64,000 nucleotides of DNA from Bedellia somnulentella (taxonomy: Eukaryota; Arthropoda; Insecta; Lepidoptera; Bedelliidae): contig OY755170.1 of assembly GCA_963576735.1 (NCBI GenBank), positions 27,140,875-27,204,874 on the forward strand. The letters are read 5' to 3'. This document shows, one piece after another, positions 10,575-20,928 of the stretch. Under the pieces are notes generated by a model that was not told the DNA's origin, ran no database searches, and was given only the letters and a program-made list of their open reading frames with translations. Position 1 is the stretch's first letter; each line of letters begins with the position of its first letter. Both the position numbers and the translations under genes were made by a program.

Positions 10575-10577
<3 letters not shown>

Positions 10578-11017
10578 AAAATATGTATTTAGACTCATCT
10601 GACAACATTATCCTTACTTTACTGTTTTTTAATTCTTAAGACGCTGTTGATGTTTCTAATACTTGCACCGATTTATGGATTATTACCTGATCGTCAGCGA
10701 ACAAGAGTCCTTTTATGATAAACCCATTCATTCATAGTGCATAATCACTTTCGCGTGAAAGTGATTATGCAAAAAGTTATCTATAGACAAATTTATGAGC
10801 CACGGAGAAGCTACACATTTCAGTCAGACACCCCGAGTGACACCGAACCGCACCACTCCGTGTTTTCCTTGAATCCTCATAGAGTGACACCCAAGCATTT
10901 ATCAGTTGACTACCCAAACTAAGATTGTACAATAACTCTTTCTTTAAATCGATGAAGGAATAATATACCATTAAGGGTCTTTCCTAAAATAATGTTATAC
11001 TACGGCGATATTCCTGC
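10575..11017. other. Stretch with nothing recognisable apart from a small palindrome
   Basis: At 10737-10770 the segment GCATAATCACTTTCGCG meets its complement, giving a 34-bp near-perfect palindrome. No coding support. Confidence 0.35.
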
Positions 11018-11162
11018 CCCCTGCTACGGTGATATCTCGTGAGTACACTGTCCAAGCAAAACGTGGGTACTCTGAACACCAGGTGACAATGTCACGTGAT
11101 GTTCAGAAGTATTAGTAACTCTGCCAACCCCTTCGGGGATATAAATCGTGTATGTTTGAGTT
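11018..11162 (+). mobile_element. tRNA-derived SINE, 3' fragment
   Basis: Same 3' half as the copy at 8708 (TCACGTGATGTTCAGAAGTA and AACCCCTTCGGGGATA) and a drifted tail. The head is absent. Confidence 0.65.
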
Positions 11163-11440
11163 TGAGTTTTTTATACTTCATTATTTAATGTGTTTTATGC
11201 CAGGAGATATCTCTGTCAATTAATGGTGCTATTTGGTGTACCGTGTGCTTTGTGGACAAATCAAGGTGTAACTTAAACCTACTCAATCCTTCGAAGAGTT
11301 AATCCTTATTCACTTATCATATATATAGGACGATTACTATTCTAAGAGTTTCACTTTTCGATCGAATGTGCAAGGAAAATCTGACAAAACCGAAAAGTTG
11401 TGATACTTACTTAGTTTAACTTAAGTTTCACAACTTTTTG

Positions 11441-11551
11441 GCAGGGCACATTGGATGCAGATCCGACAGTCGTTGGGGCTCGAAAGTTCTGGAGTGGCGG
11501 CCACGTACCGGACGACGCGACGTGGTAAGGCCGGCACTATACGGTAAATAA
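11441..11551 (+). pseudogene. LINE reverse transcriptase C-terminal relic
   Basis: The frame reads AGHIGCRSDSRWGSKVLEWR then PRTGRRDVVRPALYGK before a stop. The GHI-R-D-RW-KVLEWRPR-G-R pattern is the C-terminal signature found after the RT domain of an insect non-LTR family different from the RTE at 11800. Only this ~110-bp piece remains. Flanks give no tail. Confidence 0.5.
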
Positions 11552-11749
11552 TATAAATGAATAAATAATTCCTAAAACTTCAATATATAATATTTTTCAA
11601 GGCCCCTAAATATCAAACATTAAAAATGTATTATTTTTATCTCAAACCGTGTTATCCGCGTTATAAAAAGCTATTTTGTTTTGCAGAACATTTCTATTAG
11701 AAATGTCCTCTCTTCATAAGTTTTATTGGTGGCAGTATTATCAAAGATT

Positions 11750-14700
11750 AATTATAGGCAGGATTAATAAAAAATTCATAATTTTTTGCGTTCGAAATTT
11801 TGACGAAAATAATATTAGTTTTTGAAAAATTAGAAACAGAAAAGTGGGCTAAAGAGACCCGCTTAAGTACGATGAATGTGTGTGGAGGGATGCATGAAAA
11901 ATTAGATGAAGTATGTTTGATTATGGAAGAAAGAAAACTAGATTTTCTGTGTGTAAATGAAACGAAGCGCAAGGGAAAAGAGGTTTCACAACTTGGCCCA
12001 TTTATAGCTATCTGGTCGGGAGTTGCCGAGAGTGATAGAGCTTGCCAAGGCGTGGGACTTCTGATATCTGAAAGGATGGCTAAGTGCATGAAAGATTATG
12101 CGTGTGTGAGTCCAAGGCTCCTATGGATAAAGGTGAAGGTAGGGCTTGTCCGGATGCGCATAATTTGCATGTATGCTCCGGACATGTCCAGATCACTATC
12201 AGAGAGGGAGGAGTTTTGGAATCTGTTAGACGATGTTGCGAATGGGTGTGATGAAAATGAGAAAATTGTTATGTTAGGTGATTTTAATGGTTGGGTTGGT
12301 GTGTCACGCAACGGTTGTGAAAGAGTTTTAGGAAAGTTTGGTGATAAAAGAGTGAACGAGAATGGTGAGAAAGTGATTGATGTATGTTTGGAGAGGAATC
12401 TTTGTGTTACGAACACGTTGTTTGAACACAAAGATATCCATATGTATACTAGACAGAGAGGAAGCGAGAGAAGTATGATAGATTTTGTGATAGTGGATGA
12501 AAGGCTAAGAGCAAAGGTTGTTGACACCAGAGTCCATAGGGGCATTAACGTTGGCACAGACCACTTTCTCGTGATATCACGATTAAGGGGACTGTGCACG
12601 CGTTGGTGTCACAGGGCCAAAGTGTCGACAACTGAATTTGCGAGAGTAAAAGTGGAGAAATTGGAAGAGGATGAAAATATTAGAGATGAATATATGAAGA
12701 AATTGGACGACAGGTTAAGTTGCGTGGAGATGAAGGATGAATTGGAAATAGAAGAAGTATGGGATGTGCTCAAATCGTCAATGGTTGAATGTGCGACGGA
12801 AGTATGTGGATTGAGTAAAAGAACAAATAGACCACCAACAAGTTGGTGGGATAAAGATGTGAAAGAGGCAGTTGGAGATAAGAAGAAAGCTTGGTTAGAT
12901 TTACTAGCGATTAAAGCTAGTAAACGAATGGGTGCGAGAGTAACAGATGATGTAGTGAAGAACAGTGAAGATGAATATAAGAGAGTTAAGAATGAGGTTA
13001 AGAAGAAAATAGAAAAGAAAAAGCGTGATCTGATAGAATGGTGTGAGAGGAAACTCTCTGATAATTTCCGGAATAACCAAAAGTTGTTCTGGAAATATAT
13101 CCGGAAAGAAAAGGGAGTTTCCCAAAACACGAGAGTGAATGTTGTGAGAGATGAACAGGTTGAATTGGCGACGGATGAAAGTAGCATAAGACGAGTATGG
13201 AAGAACTATTTTGAGGGACTCTTTGAAAAAGAGGATTCATCCATTTCTTCGCCAATCGGCAGTAATGTTGATTGGAACGACGTTATGGGTGACTTTAGTG
13301 ACAGTGAGATCAGTATGGAAGAAATAATGAAAGCAATGAAAAGTATGAAACTAGGGAAAGCGGCAAGGTATGACAGGATAAAAACTGAAATGCTGAGGGC
13401 TGGTAAAGGGGTGGTGGCTTTCTGGTTGTACTTCCTTTTCCAAAAATGCTGGTCGAGTGGCAAAGTGCCACAAGACTGGTGCAAAGCGGTAATTGTGCCT
13501 TTATATAAAGGAAAGGGGTCACACCAGGAGGCTAGAAACTACCGTGGAATTAGCCTACTCAGCATTGTCGGTAAATTGTATGCAAAGGTTTTGATTGAAA
13601 GAGTCATGAATGAAACGGATGATAAAATTTGGGATGTGCAAGCAGGATTTAGAAAGGGAATGGGATGTATGGACCAAATCTTCTCTTTAAGGAGCATCAC
13701 CGAAAAGTTCTTAGCTAAGAACCGAAAGGTGTATTGCTCCTTCATTGATTTAGAGAAGGCGTATGATAGGGTGGTAAGAAAGTGTTTATGGGAGGTGTTA
13801 TCCAAGTTCGGTTTGGGGAGTCGACTTATACGTGCACTGGTATCACTCTATGAGGATTCCAGTGCATGTGTGAGAGTAAACGGGGAAAATACTGACTGGT
13901 TCGGGATCTCTCGGGGTGTCCGACAGGGTTGTGTAGCTTCCCCGTGGCTCTTCAATTTGTTCATGGATGACTGTTTAACAGAGTTGCGTGAAAGTGATTA
14001 TGGATTGAGAATGGGTGGATTCATCATCAAATGCCTCTTATATGCCGACGATCAAGTGCTACTTGCATCATCGGTGGAAGAGCTGCAAGAGATGATGAAT
14101 ATTGCATGTGCGTCTTTTGAAAAAAAGGGAATGAGGGTGAATGTGGATAAAACAAAAACTATGGTTTTTGAGAGAGAGGTGAATATGACCGAATGCGTGA
14201 TTGAGATTAATGGTAAGAAAGTGGAACAAGTGAAAGAGTTTGTATATTTGGGAAGTTTGTTTACTAGGGATGGAAAGTGTGATGAAGATATCGAGAGAAG
14301 AGTGAAAAAGGGTAATGCGGTAAATGGAGCACTGGATAGTCTAATGTCTAGTCAGTCGGTGTCTGAAAAGGCCCGAATGGCTGTGCATGATGCTGTCCTC
14401 GTTCCTACGCTTATGTATGGCAGTGAATGTTGGGTGTGGCAGAAGAAGCATGAAAGTAGAGTGAATGCAGTAGAAATGAGGTCCCTCAGAAAAGTGTGTA
14501 ATGTAAGGTTATGTGATCGTGTGAGGAATGATGTGATTCGTGAAAGGTGTGGTGTAAAAGATGATATTGTAAGAAAGATAGAAAAAGGAATGTTGAGATG
14601 GTTTGGGCACATAGAGAGGATGGATGACAGTAAATTGGTGAAAGAGATATATAGAGCCAATGTGGAAGGTAATGTTAGTAGAGGACGACCTCGGAGGACA

Positions 14701-14893
14701 CATTTGGATCAAATAGAAAATGTGCTCAAAAAGGCAGGTGTCCGCAGTATGAAGAATAAAAGAGCATGTATGAAAAGATTGATGGATGTAAACAAAGCCA
14801 GAGAGGTTTGCCAGGATCGTACAAAGTGGCGATCGATAGTCTCTGCCTACCCCAATGGGAACTAACGGCGTGAGAATATGTATGTATGTATGT
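11750..14893 (+). mobile_element. RTE-clade LINE, apparently intact ORF
   Basis: The element holds a single ORF (11800-14865), a very short 3' UTR and the tail GGCGTGAGAATATGTATG with TATG repeats ending at 14893. It is the parent type of the truncated copies at 795, 2165, 6778, 29035, 35529 and 41645. The 5' boundary is not certain: no target duplication could be matched to the right flank, which is a Jockey-like RT fragment. The start given is an estimate. An uninterrupted ORF beside many dead copies suggests recent activity. Confidence 0.8.
11800..14865 (+). CDS. RTE LINE polyprotein: AP endonuclease and reverse transcriptase
   Basis: 1021 residues, the usual length for RTE proteins. It makes and primes its own insertion by nicking target DNA and copying its RNA at the nick. 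Endonuclease (about 20-262): STMNVCGG, the catalytic Glu in NETKRKG (E54), LGDFNGWVG (D161, N163), IDFVIVDE (D228) and GTDHF (D254, H255) are all present. RT (about 510-780): NYRGISLL, motif A FIDLEKAYDRV (D650), motif B RQGCVASPWLF, motif C LLYADD (748-751). The C-terminal region ends SAYPNGN. One oddity is KAARYD at 520-525, where a glycine is usual (KAAG-D). Which of the early ATGs is used is unknown; the conserved part begins near residue 18. No frameshift or stop is seen. Confidence 0.85.
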   Translation: MTKIILVFEKLETEKWAKETRLSTMNVCGGMHEKLDEVCLIMEERKLDFLCVNETKRKGKEVSQLGPFIAIWSGVAESDRACQGVGLLISERMAKCMKDYACVSPRLLWIKVKVGLVRMRIICMYAPDMSRSLSEREEFWNLLDDVANGCDENEKIVMLGDFNGWVGVSRNGCERVLGKFGDKRVNENGEKVIDVCLERNLCVTNTLFEHKDIHMYTRQRGSERSMIDFVIVDERLRAKVVDTRVHRGINVGTDHFLVISRLRGLCTRWCHRAKVSTTEFARVKVEKLEEDENIRDEYMKKLDDRLSCVEMKDELEIEEVWDVLKSSMVECATEVCGLSKRTNRPPTSWWDKDVKEAVGDKKKAWLDLLAIKASKRMGARVTDDVVKNSEDEYKRVKNEVKKKIEKKKRDLIEWCERKLSDNFRNNQKLFWKYIRKEKGVSQNTRVNVVRDEQVELATDESSIRRVWKNYFEGLFEKEDSSISSPIGSNVDWNDVMGDFSDSEISMEEIMKAMKSMKLGKAARYDRIKTEMLRAGKGVVAFWLYFLFQKCWSSGKVPQDWCKAVIVPLYKGKGSHQEARNYRGISLLSIVGKLYAKVLIERVMNETDDKIWDVQAGFRKGMGCMDQIFSLRSITEKFLAKNRKVYCSFIDLEKAYDRVVRKCLWEVLSKFGLGSRLIRALVSLYEDSSACVRVNGENTDWFGISRGVRQGCVASPWLFNLFMDDCLTELRESDYGLRMGGFIIKCLLYADDQVLLASSVEELQEMMNIACASFEKKGMRVNVDKTKTMVFEREVNMTECVIEINGKKVEQVKEFVYLGSLFTRDGKCDEDIERRVKKGNAVNGALDSLMSSQSVSEKARMAVHDAVLVPTLMYGSECWVWQKKHESRVNAVEMRSLRKVCNVRLCDRVRNDVIRERCGVKDDIVRKIEKGMLRWFGHIERMDDSKLVKEIYRANVEGNVSRGRPRRTHLDQIENVLKKAGVRSMKNKRACMKRLMDVNKAREVCQDRTKWRSIVSAYPNGN

Positions 14894-15740
14894 CCAATAC
14901 ATAAACAAGGAAATGTAACCTCTGTTAAAAACTACAGAGGTATCTCAAAACTCTGTTTATTTGCGAAGGTTCTCCAGAAGCTAGTATATGAACAAACCTA
15001 TGCTTCTTTGCATACTATCTTCACGCCGGACCAACATGGATTTCTTAAAAAAAGATCTACGACTAGTAATCTTTTATTAACCCATGAATTTATAACTCAA
15101 AATATGGATAGAGGTGAGCAGGTTGACATCATTTTAACGGATTTCAAAAAAGTTTTCGATCGTATCGATCATGTCCGTCTTCTTGAGAAACTATATATTG
15201 CGGGTATTCATGGGGATCTTCTTAGATGGTTTGCTTCCTACATTGAGAATAGGACGCAGTCTGTTGTTGTGAATGGTTTTTCTTCTGAATGGACTCAAAT
15301 AAAATCAGGAGTGCCGCAGGGTTCGTTGCTGGGACCTCTCTTGTTTGTTTTATTTATAAACGATGTAACTTCTTGTTTTAAAGCATCAAAGGTTTTGTTA
15401 TTCGCGGATGATATAAAAATCATGAAGTCAATTCAAACTCCAAATGATTGTAAAAGCCTCCAGGATGACTTGAACAGATTTGAGTTGTATTGCGCGGATA
15501 ACAAACTAGATTTAAATGTTAACAAATGTTTTGTTATATCGTTTACACGTAGAAATAATATTTTTTTTCATTCATATTCAATTAAACAAAGTCAATTAGT
15601 CAGAACAGTTAATACTCGCGATCTCGGCATCACCCATGACTCCAAATTGCTCTATGATTTACATATTAACAACATAGTAAATAAAGCTTCAAGTACTCTG
15701 GAATTTCTAATTCGATCATGGAAGTACTATATTGTGTACA
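14894..15740 (+). pseudogene. Jockey-group LINE reverse transcriptase fragment
   Basis: Begins exactly where the RTE tail ends and reads PIHKQGNVTSVKNYRGISKL, FTPDQHGFLKKRSTT, motif A LTDFKKVFDRIDH, motif B SGVPQGSLLGPL, motif C LLFADDIKI, then thumb sequence to about NKASSTLEFLIRSW. The palm is complete and in frame, but endonuclease, N-terminal RT and C-terminus are absent. After 15740 the frame runs through repeated GAAGTACTATA and a TA microsatellite. It is a remnant, and the apparent ATG joining it to the RTE end is an artefact of the insertion. Confidence 0.8.
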
Positions 15741-16250
15741 TGGAAGTACTATACTATATTATTTATACAATATTGTGTAATACATATATATATATATATA
15801 TATATATCGACCGATTATATGGACTAAGTAATCGAATATTGTATGTTAGAAAAAAAAAGGGTATCAGTTATTTTTGTAGAAACAGAAAGGTCAGTAAATG
15901 GATATAAATAAAACCAAAATGAAGTTGTCAAGTTACCTTACACCTGTAATCCTGTAATAGAACTAGCGCTCTTATAAAAAAACTATAATAATCATAATTC
16001 GTTATAAATGCGCATTTCAAGGTCGTACCTTTATAAATGAATGTTTGGTACACATTTTGCTCTTCCGAGCTTACAACGACAGTCTTTACATTTTATGAAT
16101 TCTATTCTAAATGATGTAATGTTTATAATTAAAATGATTAAAATATAATAATTCATTAGACAAAAACTCATAAATTAAATCCTATAAAAGTATTACATAT
16201 ATATAATACATACATATATTATACATTACATATATATTATAACTCCAATA
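15741..16250. other. Low-complexity AT-rich stretch with a TA microsatellite
   Basis: (TA)n at 15784-15807, duplicated GAAGTACTATA around 15721-15753, and TATATAT/ACATA runs near 16195-16240. No coding support. Confidence 0.6.
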
Positions 16251-16350
16251 CATAAACAAGGAAATGTAACCTCTGTTGAAAACTACAGAGGTATCTCAAA
16301 ACTCTGTTTATTTGCGAAGGTTCTCGAGAATCGAATATTGTATGTATGTA
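16251..16350 (+). repeat. Second copy of the start of the Jockey-like fragment, with a TATG tail
   Basis: Bases 16251-16332 repeat 14894-14976 almost exactly, starting at the same base (CCAATACATAAACAAGG). The copy then breaks off and continues TCGAATATTGTATGTATG with more TATG. The same TCGAATATTGTATG string also sits at 15833. A shared start and a TATG end are unexpected for an unrelated LINE fragment. Confidence 0.6.
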
Positions 16351-16507
16351 TGTATGTGGTCGCAAAGCAATCCACTGCACAATATGGTTTGATTGCTGTG
16401 GGTAACAATATTACCGGCGGAGATCCATCCGATTGCAATACAGAACTGATTAGAAACATCAAAACAAAGCAATGCCGACCCTAAATGCGGTAATCAGTTT
16501 TTATCTA

Positions 16508-17119
16508 CAGGGTGATTACGGGGTCGTGGAGCAAGAAAGAAGCATTTAACTTACTTTCTCCTAAGCATCACGATAGGTTAGGACTAACAGTAAACCAGCG
16601 ACTTATTTAAGTTTACAAAAAAAAACTGCGACTATTCGAGATCATGGTCACCCTACTATTTCCCAAGAATTGTTTTGTGAAGTGCATGGACTTAACAATC
16701 GTTGCAGTAGTTGCAATTGATATGACGATATTGATAGACAGATAAGAAATTTCTTCGATGCCTACTGCGATTACGTCGATTATTTTGTCGTATTTAGAAG
16801 GAAAAGACGAATAACGGTGGAGGCATAATTAATTTATTTTATTTTAAATCTTTGTTTCGTTACTATTTATTGTTATTGTTTATTGACTTTGATGTGTTGT
16901 CAGATTATTACTCATAAATTATTAAGTATTCTAACAAAGAGATTGTTTTCTAAAAAGGTGTAATATCAAAAGTAGGGTGAGCACGCATTTAGAGTCAGTA
17001 AATAAAAATAAGTAAATAACGAATCGTCTTTGTTTCAATTAAAATAAATACAGGTAGCATCGCAATCATTTACTGAGTCAGAAAAAAATGGTTGGGATCA
17101 CGACCCCGAAATCACCCTG
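16508..17119. mobile_element. Tc1/mariner-type MITE flanked by TA
   Basis: The termini CAGGGTGATTACGGGGTCGT and, as reverse complement, CAGGGTGATTTCGGGGTCGT form ~20-bp inverted repeats with one mismatch. The element is bounded by TA at 16506-16507 and 17120-17121, the target duplication of the IS630-Tc1-mariner superfamily. The 612-bp interior has no transposase frame. Confidence 0.7.
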
Positions 17120-17130
17120 TATAGGTAGGT

Positions 17131-18436
17131 ACCAGGCCACTCAGAAAGTATTGCGAAAAAAGGTTTTAATTTTAATGTATGAAACACTGGCCGGTTGTAA
17201 TGTATACTGAAAATATGAGTCTTTATAAAAAAAAAGGTACGTTCCAATTTTAAAATTTCCCTCTTTATTTTTTACGAGCTATTTTAAATTGTCGTGTCTT
17301 ACTGAAAAATGAATCTAAGCCGGGAACATTTTCGCGCTATGATTATTTACGATTTTAAATGTCGCTTAAAACCAGACGAATCATACGATAGACTTCAAAT
17401 GGCGTTTATGGATGAAGGGCCTTCCAAGGCAACCGTGTATCGTTGGTATAACGAATTCAAGCGTGGTCGATTAACTTTGCGGGATGAAGAAAGAAGTGGT
17501 CGCCTTCTAACGGCTGTTACGGATGAAAACGTGGTGGAAGTGAAAAATTTAATTCACGACAATAGTCCAATAACGTATCTAGAGATTCAACACATTATGC
17601 AGATCGGATTGGAAAGCGTTCATGAGATTTTACACGAACATCTTTACGTGAGGAGGATAGTTTCACGCTGGGTGCCACACAACCTCACCGAGGTACAGAA
17701 ACAGGCCCGGGTGGAATGGTGTCGTGATATGATTAATAAATTTGATGCTGGCTCGTCTCGGCGTGTTTACGACATCGTTACAGGTGATGAGTCCTGGATT
17801 TATCAGTACGATCCAGAAACGAAGCGCCAGTCGACGGTTTGGGTATTTCAAAACGAAGCGACCCCTACCAAAGTGAAGAGATCTAGAAGCGGTGGGAAGA
17901 TTTTGATCGCAAGTTTTTTCAATATGACTGGCTATTTGGTGTCAGTTCCTTTACAAGATCAAAGAAGTATTAACGCAGACTGGTATACTACTAAATGCTT
18001 GCCAGTAGTTTTCTCAGTTGTGAGCAACAATCGACCAAACACAGGGCTCCGCGGGCTACTGCTTCACTACGACAACGCGCCCGCTCACACCGCGCTCAAA
18101 ACGACGGACTTCCTGAACAGCACGCCGGTCAATCTCTTGGGTCACCCTCCTTACAGCCCTGACCTGGCACCGTGTGACTTCTTTTTATTCCCTAAAATAA
18201 AAAATCAACTCAAAGGGATACAATTTTCATCGCCGGAAGATGCGCTGTCAGCGTTTCAGCGGGCTGTAAATGAGGTGTCTGCGGCGGACTGGAAAAAGTG
18301 TTTCGAAAACTGGTTTAGACGTATCAAACTTTGTATAGATGCTGGTGGAGAGTACTTTGAAAATATTTAATAAAAACATTTTTACCCATAGAACATTTTT
18401 TTTTATTTTCGCAAAATTTTCTGAGTGCCCCACGTA
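17131..18436 (+). mobile_element. mariner transposon, near complete
   Basis: Imperfect inverted repeats (left CCACTCAGAAAGTATTGCG, right as complement GCACTCAGAAAATTTTGCG) enclose a transposase ORF. The length of ~1.3 kb is typical of the family. Candidate TA dinucleotides lie at both outer edges (near 17130 and 18435), but the outermost bases are mismatched, so the exact ends are uncertain by a few bases. It begins about ten bases after the MITE at 16508-17119. Confidence 0.8.
17309..18370 (+). CDS. mariner transposase (D,D34D)
   Basis: 353 residues, slightly above the ~345 usual for mariner. It binds the inverted repeats and moves the element by cut and paste at TA. The N-terminal helix-turn-helix region (about 1-115) includes MNLSREHFRAMI and ATVYRWYNEF. 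The linker signature WVPHNLTE is at 121-128. The catalytic triad is D160 (TGDESW), D255 (LHYDNAPAH) and D290 (YSPDLAPCD). Exactly 34 residues separate the second and third Asp, which defines mariner. There is no stop or frameshift, so the enzyme may be functional. The ATG at 17309 fits the family start. Confidence 0.88.
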   Translation: MNLSREHFRAMIIYDFKCRLKPDESYDRLQMAFMDEGPSKATVYRWYNEFKRGRLTLRDEERSGRLLTAVTDENVVEVKNLIHDNSPITYLEIQHIMQIGLESVHEILHEHLYVRRIVSRWVPHNLTEVQKQARVEWCRDMINKFDAGSSRRVYDIVTGDESWIYQYDPETKRQSTVWVFQNEATPTKVKRSRSGGKILIASFFNMTGYLVSVPLQDQRSINADWYTTKCLPVVFSVVSNNRPNTGLRGLLLHYDNAPAHTALKTTDFLNSTPVNLLGHPPYSPDLAPCDFFLFPKIKNQLKGIQFSSPEDALSAFQRAVNEVSAADWKKCFENWFRRIKLCIDAGGEYFENI

Positions 18437-18445
18437 TATTAACAA

Positions 18446-18612
18446 TCGTGATAGCTCAGTGGTTAGAACACCGCTTATTGTGCAAACGATAAGAGTTCAA
18501 ATCCCGGGTTGGGCCTACGCCAATTTGTGTATTCTTAAAAGTGAGTGAAAATATGGTGAAGAAACCCACATGGCTAAGTTTTACTTTATCATGCAACAGT
18601 GTATTTGTACAA
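18446..18612 (+). mobile_element. tRNA-derived SINE, head copy
   Basis: Plus-strand 5' part: A box GATAGCTCAGTGGTTAGAAC and B box GAGTTCAAATCCCGGG, then TTGGGCCTACGCCAATTTGT, the start of the common body. It stops without the 3' half. It lies directly behind the mariner end. Confidence 0.65.
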
Positions 18613-19047
18613 AATGGCTATAGCTTTGCCTTTAGATTAAAATCACAAAAAAATGGACTCTACATAATCAGCAAAGAAGTTTAGAAGATTTGAATAAATC
18701 TGCAAATAACTTAGTAAATAAACTTGTACATACTAAATGTGTCGAAGAATGTTCAACGGCCAAGTCACTTAAAATTAACTATATTAATAAATAAGTCGCA
18801 GTAAGGAACCTTAGACTTGGCTCCACTTATTTTAGAGATTTCATTACGTTTTAGAGATAATCAAGCAGCTCTATCGAGACTTGGCTAGTTTTTTACAGAA
18901 TGTTTTTGGTGGAATGTTGTTATGAAAAATGAGTCATCTTTACATGCTACCTGGAGCCATCGGGATAATGTTTGGGATAGATTTAGGGTTTCTGTTCGTT
19001 TGATGTGTCCACTATCAGTTTATTTTTTTTTCCATTAAGTTTGTATA
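18613..19047. other. Stretch with nothing recognisable
   Basis: AT-rich, no coding frame or boundary motif before the SINE at 19048. Confidence 0.3.
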
Positions 19048-19412
19048 AACATAAACATAACATAAACGTTCACGCCGAATGTCCCCGAAGGGGTTGGCAG
19101 AGGTACTAATACTTCTGAACATCACGTGACTTTGTCACCTGGTGTTCAGAGTCCCCACGTTTTGCATGGACAGAGTACTCACGTGATAGGGGGCAGGCCT
19201 ATTGTCGTTTTGTACGAATACACTGTCACATGACTAAGTACAACTCAGCCATGTGGGTTTCCTCACGATGTTTTCCCTCCCCGTTAACAACCATGATAAA
19301 TTAACCACACATATGTCTTTAGAAAAGACAAATTGGTGTAGGCCAGACCCGGGATTTGAACACTAGTCGTTTGCACGGTAACCGGTGTTCTACTCATTGA
19401 GCTATCACGTCG
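19048..19412 (-). mobile_element. tRNA-derived SINE, complete representative copy
   Basis: Read on the minus strand: CGACGTGATAGCTCAATGAG (A box), GTGTTCAAATCCCGGGTCTG (B box), a ~260-bp body with CACTGTCACATGAC-type palindromes, CCCCTTCGGGGACA, and a (TTTATG)n tail. These are the internal RNA polymerase III promoter boxes of a tRNA-like head, so the copy is a classic SINE. The tail differs from the TATG tail of the other SINE family, which suggests a different partner LINE. Confidence 0.75.
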
Positions 19413-20142
19413 TCACGGTAATGTATTACCTTTTATTTATAATGTACGTTTCGACCTAGTACCTAGGCTAGGTTGTCTTTATAAGTGCGCCAGTCGGGTT
19501 TTACGCACACACCGTTTGGATTTTTTACTTAGTGTAACCATGCTAAGTTCAATCGGCAGTTTGGTCTGAGCTGGGATTTCTTTTAAGAGAAATTGTAAGA
19601 ATAACAGCATTATTGCAAGGTTATCGAGTACAAGAAATTCAACGATAATAATTAATTTGATAATTACTTGAAACGACCATTGTCTGTTTGATTACGTTTG
19701 TACATGTATGATTATGGTAGTGTGTAAAATTATACTGCTATTGATTTGACGTGCTTTTTATGCAAAAGTCAAATTGTCTACATAGTAGCCGTAAACTCCC
19801 CAAATAAAATAAAATGAAAAAATATAGTTTATGCATAACAAAGGAAAAGTGAATATGTATGTTAATAGAGTGTGTGTGTTTGTGTGTGCAAATAAATGAG
19901 TTTGAAATTCAAAGATGTTTTTGCAATTTAGTACACTATAGTGAATGATAAAAAAAAACTCCTTGCTTTCTAAACTAGGTACAACCTGTATTATAGAAGG
20001 TAGACTATCAAATACGTACAGATAATGTATACGTACATGTACAGGTAATAGGCTTAGTTATTATAACAAGGTAATTCTATCAAAAACGTACAGGAAGACC
20101 TGACACAAAGACTCTTTCAAATCGGCCTCACGTTCCTGTTCT
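19413..20142. other. Stretch with nothing recognisable
   Basis: AT-rich. A short GT-rich run near 19870-19890. No gene or element boundaries assigned. Confidence 0.3.
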
Positions 20143-20438
20143 CCGTAAAGGTGCTCCCTCACCGGGAGCATTCGCATGTAATGTAATTAAGTCAGTGTAG
20201 GAGGAGAACCGAGCGTTACAATGCGCACCTTGCAATAAATGGTTATCAAATACATATATATTTATATTTTTATATATAATTTATTAATATAAATATTAAA
20301 TAAGTTAATATTATTAGTTAGTCATTAAACGCGAATGCTCGTCAGTCAGCGAGGTATTATAGTAATGTAATGCTAAAAGACGAATCTTTAAAGTTACATT
20401 ACACGTGAATGCTCCCGGTGAGGGAGCACCTTTACGGG
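20143..20438. mobile_element. Foldback MITE with ~45-bp inverted repeats
   Basis: Left CCGTAAAGGTGCTCCCTCAC (20143 on) and right, as complement, the same string ending at 20438. Each arm contains its own hairpin (GGTGCTCCC against GGGAGCACC within and across arms). A third, partial echo (CGCGAATGCTC, TAATGTAATGCT) lies at 20330-20372. No protein. Confidence 0.6.
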
Positions 20439-20699
20439 TCTAGATTTCTTAGTTAGTCTAAGTTGATAAAAATTTAATATAACTTTGAAAGTTACTTAGA
20501 TTGAAAGTTTGTTTTGTACTGCTTAACTTATTTGTGTTGTCGATTGTAACTTGACCCACATTTAGACTAGTTTATAAAACATCGTACCTTGTCCCAAGTA
20601 GCATATTATATTTATTGTAGAATAAAAAAAATATGATTGTGAGCTATTTTCTCAAGAAGTCTACAAGTCTAAGCTTTAGAGTGACAAGTAGTATGATAA

Positions 20700-20816
20700 A
20701 ATGAATCATGCGGTGCGAATCAATCATTTATGCTCATCACACAAATGTTGCTCTCAGCGGGGATCGAACCCGCAACCAGAAGTTAGTCACCTATCCGCTC
20801 GGCGACGGACGTCGTC
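20700..20816 (-). mobile_element. Second type of tRNA-like SINE fragment
   Basis: On the minus strand, GCCGAGCGGATAGGTGAC and the B box TTGCGGGTTCGATCCCCGC are followed by GAGAGCAACATTTGTGTGATG. The same body string, diverged, appears at 39231-39262. The head differs from the family at 19048. The structure is not that of an intact tRNA (no pairing acceptor stem). Confidence 0.55.
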
Positions 20817-20928
20817 AACTATATATGTGCAAAATTAACCAATTATTTTGCGCTATCAAGGCTTAGTAATTATTATAAGTATAAAGGTTAAGTGCACAAA
20901 AAAAAATTAAAAAAAATTTACCAAGCAA

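Noticed and set aside
12096..14660. Several 70-190 codon minus-strand ORFs
   Set aside because: They are antisense shadows of the RTE coding sequence. The same applies to minus-strand frames across the Dong ORF at 54499-58269.
14855..15907. 350-residue gene starting at 14855
   Set aside because: The first 13 codons are RTE tail; the RT part belongs to an unrelated truncated LINE; the last ~50 codons are TA microsatellite.
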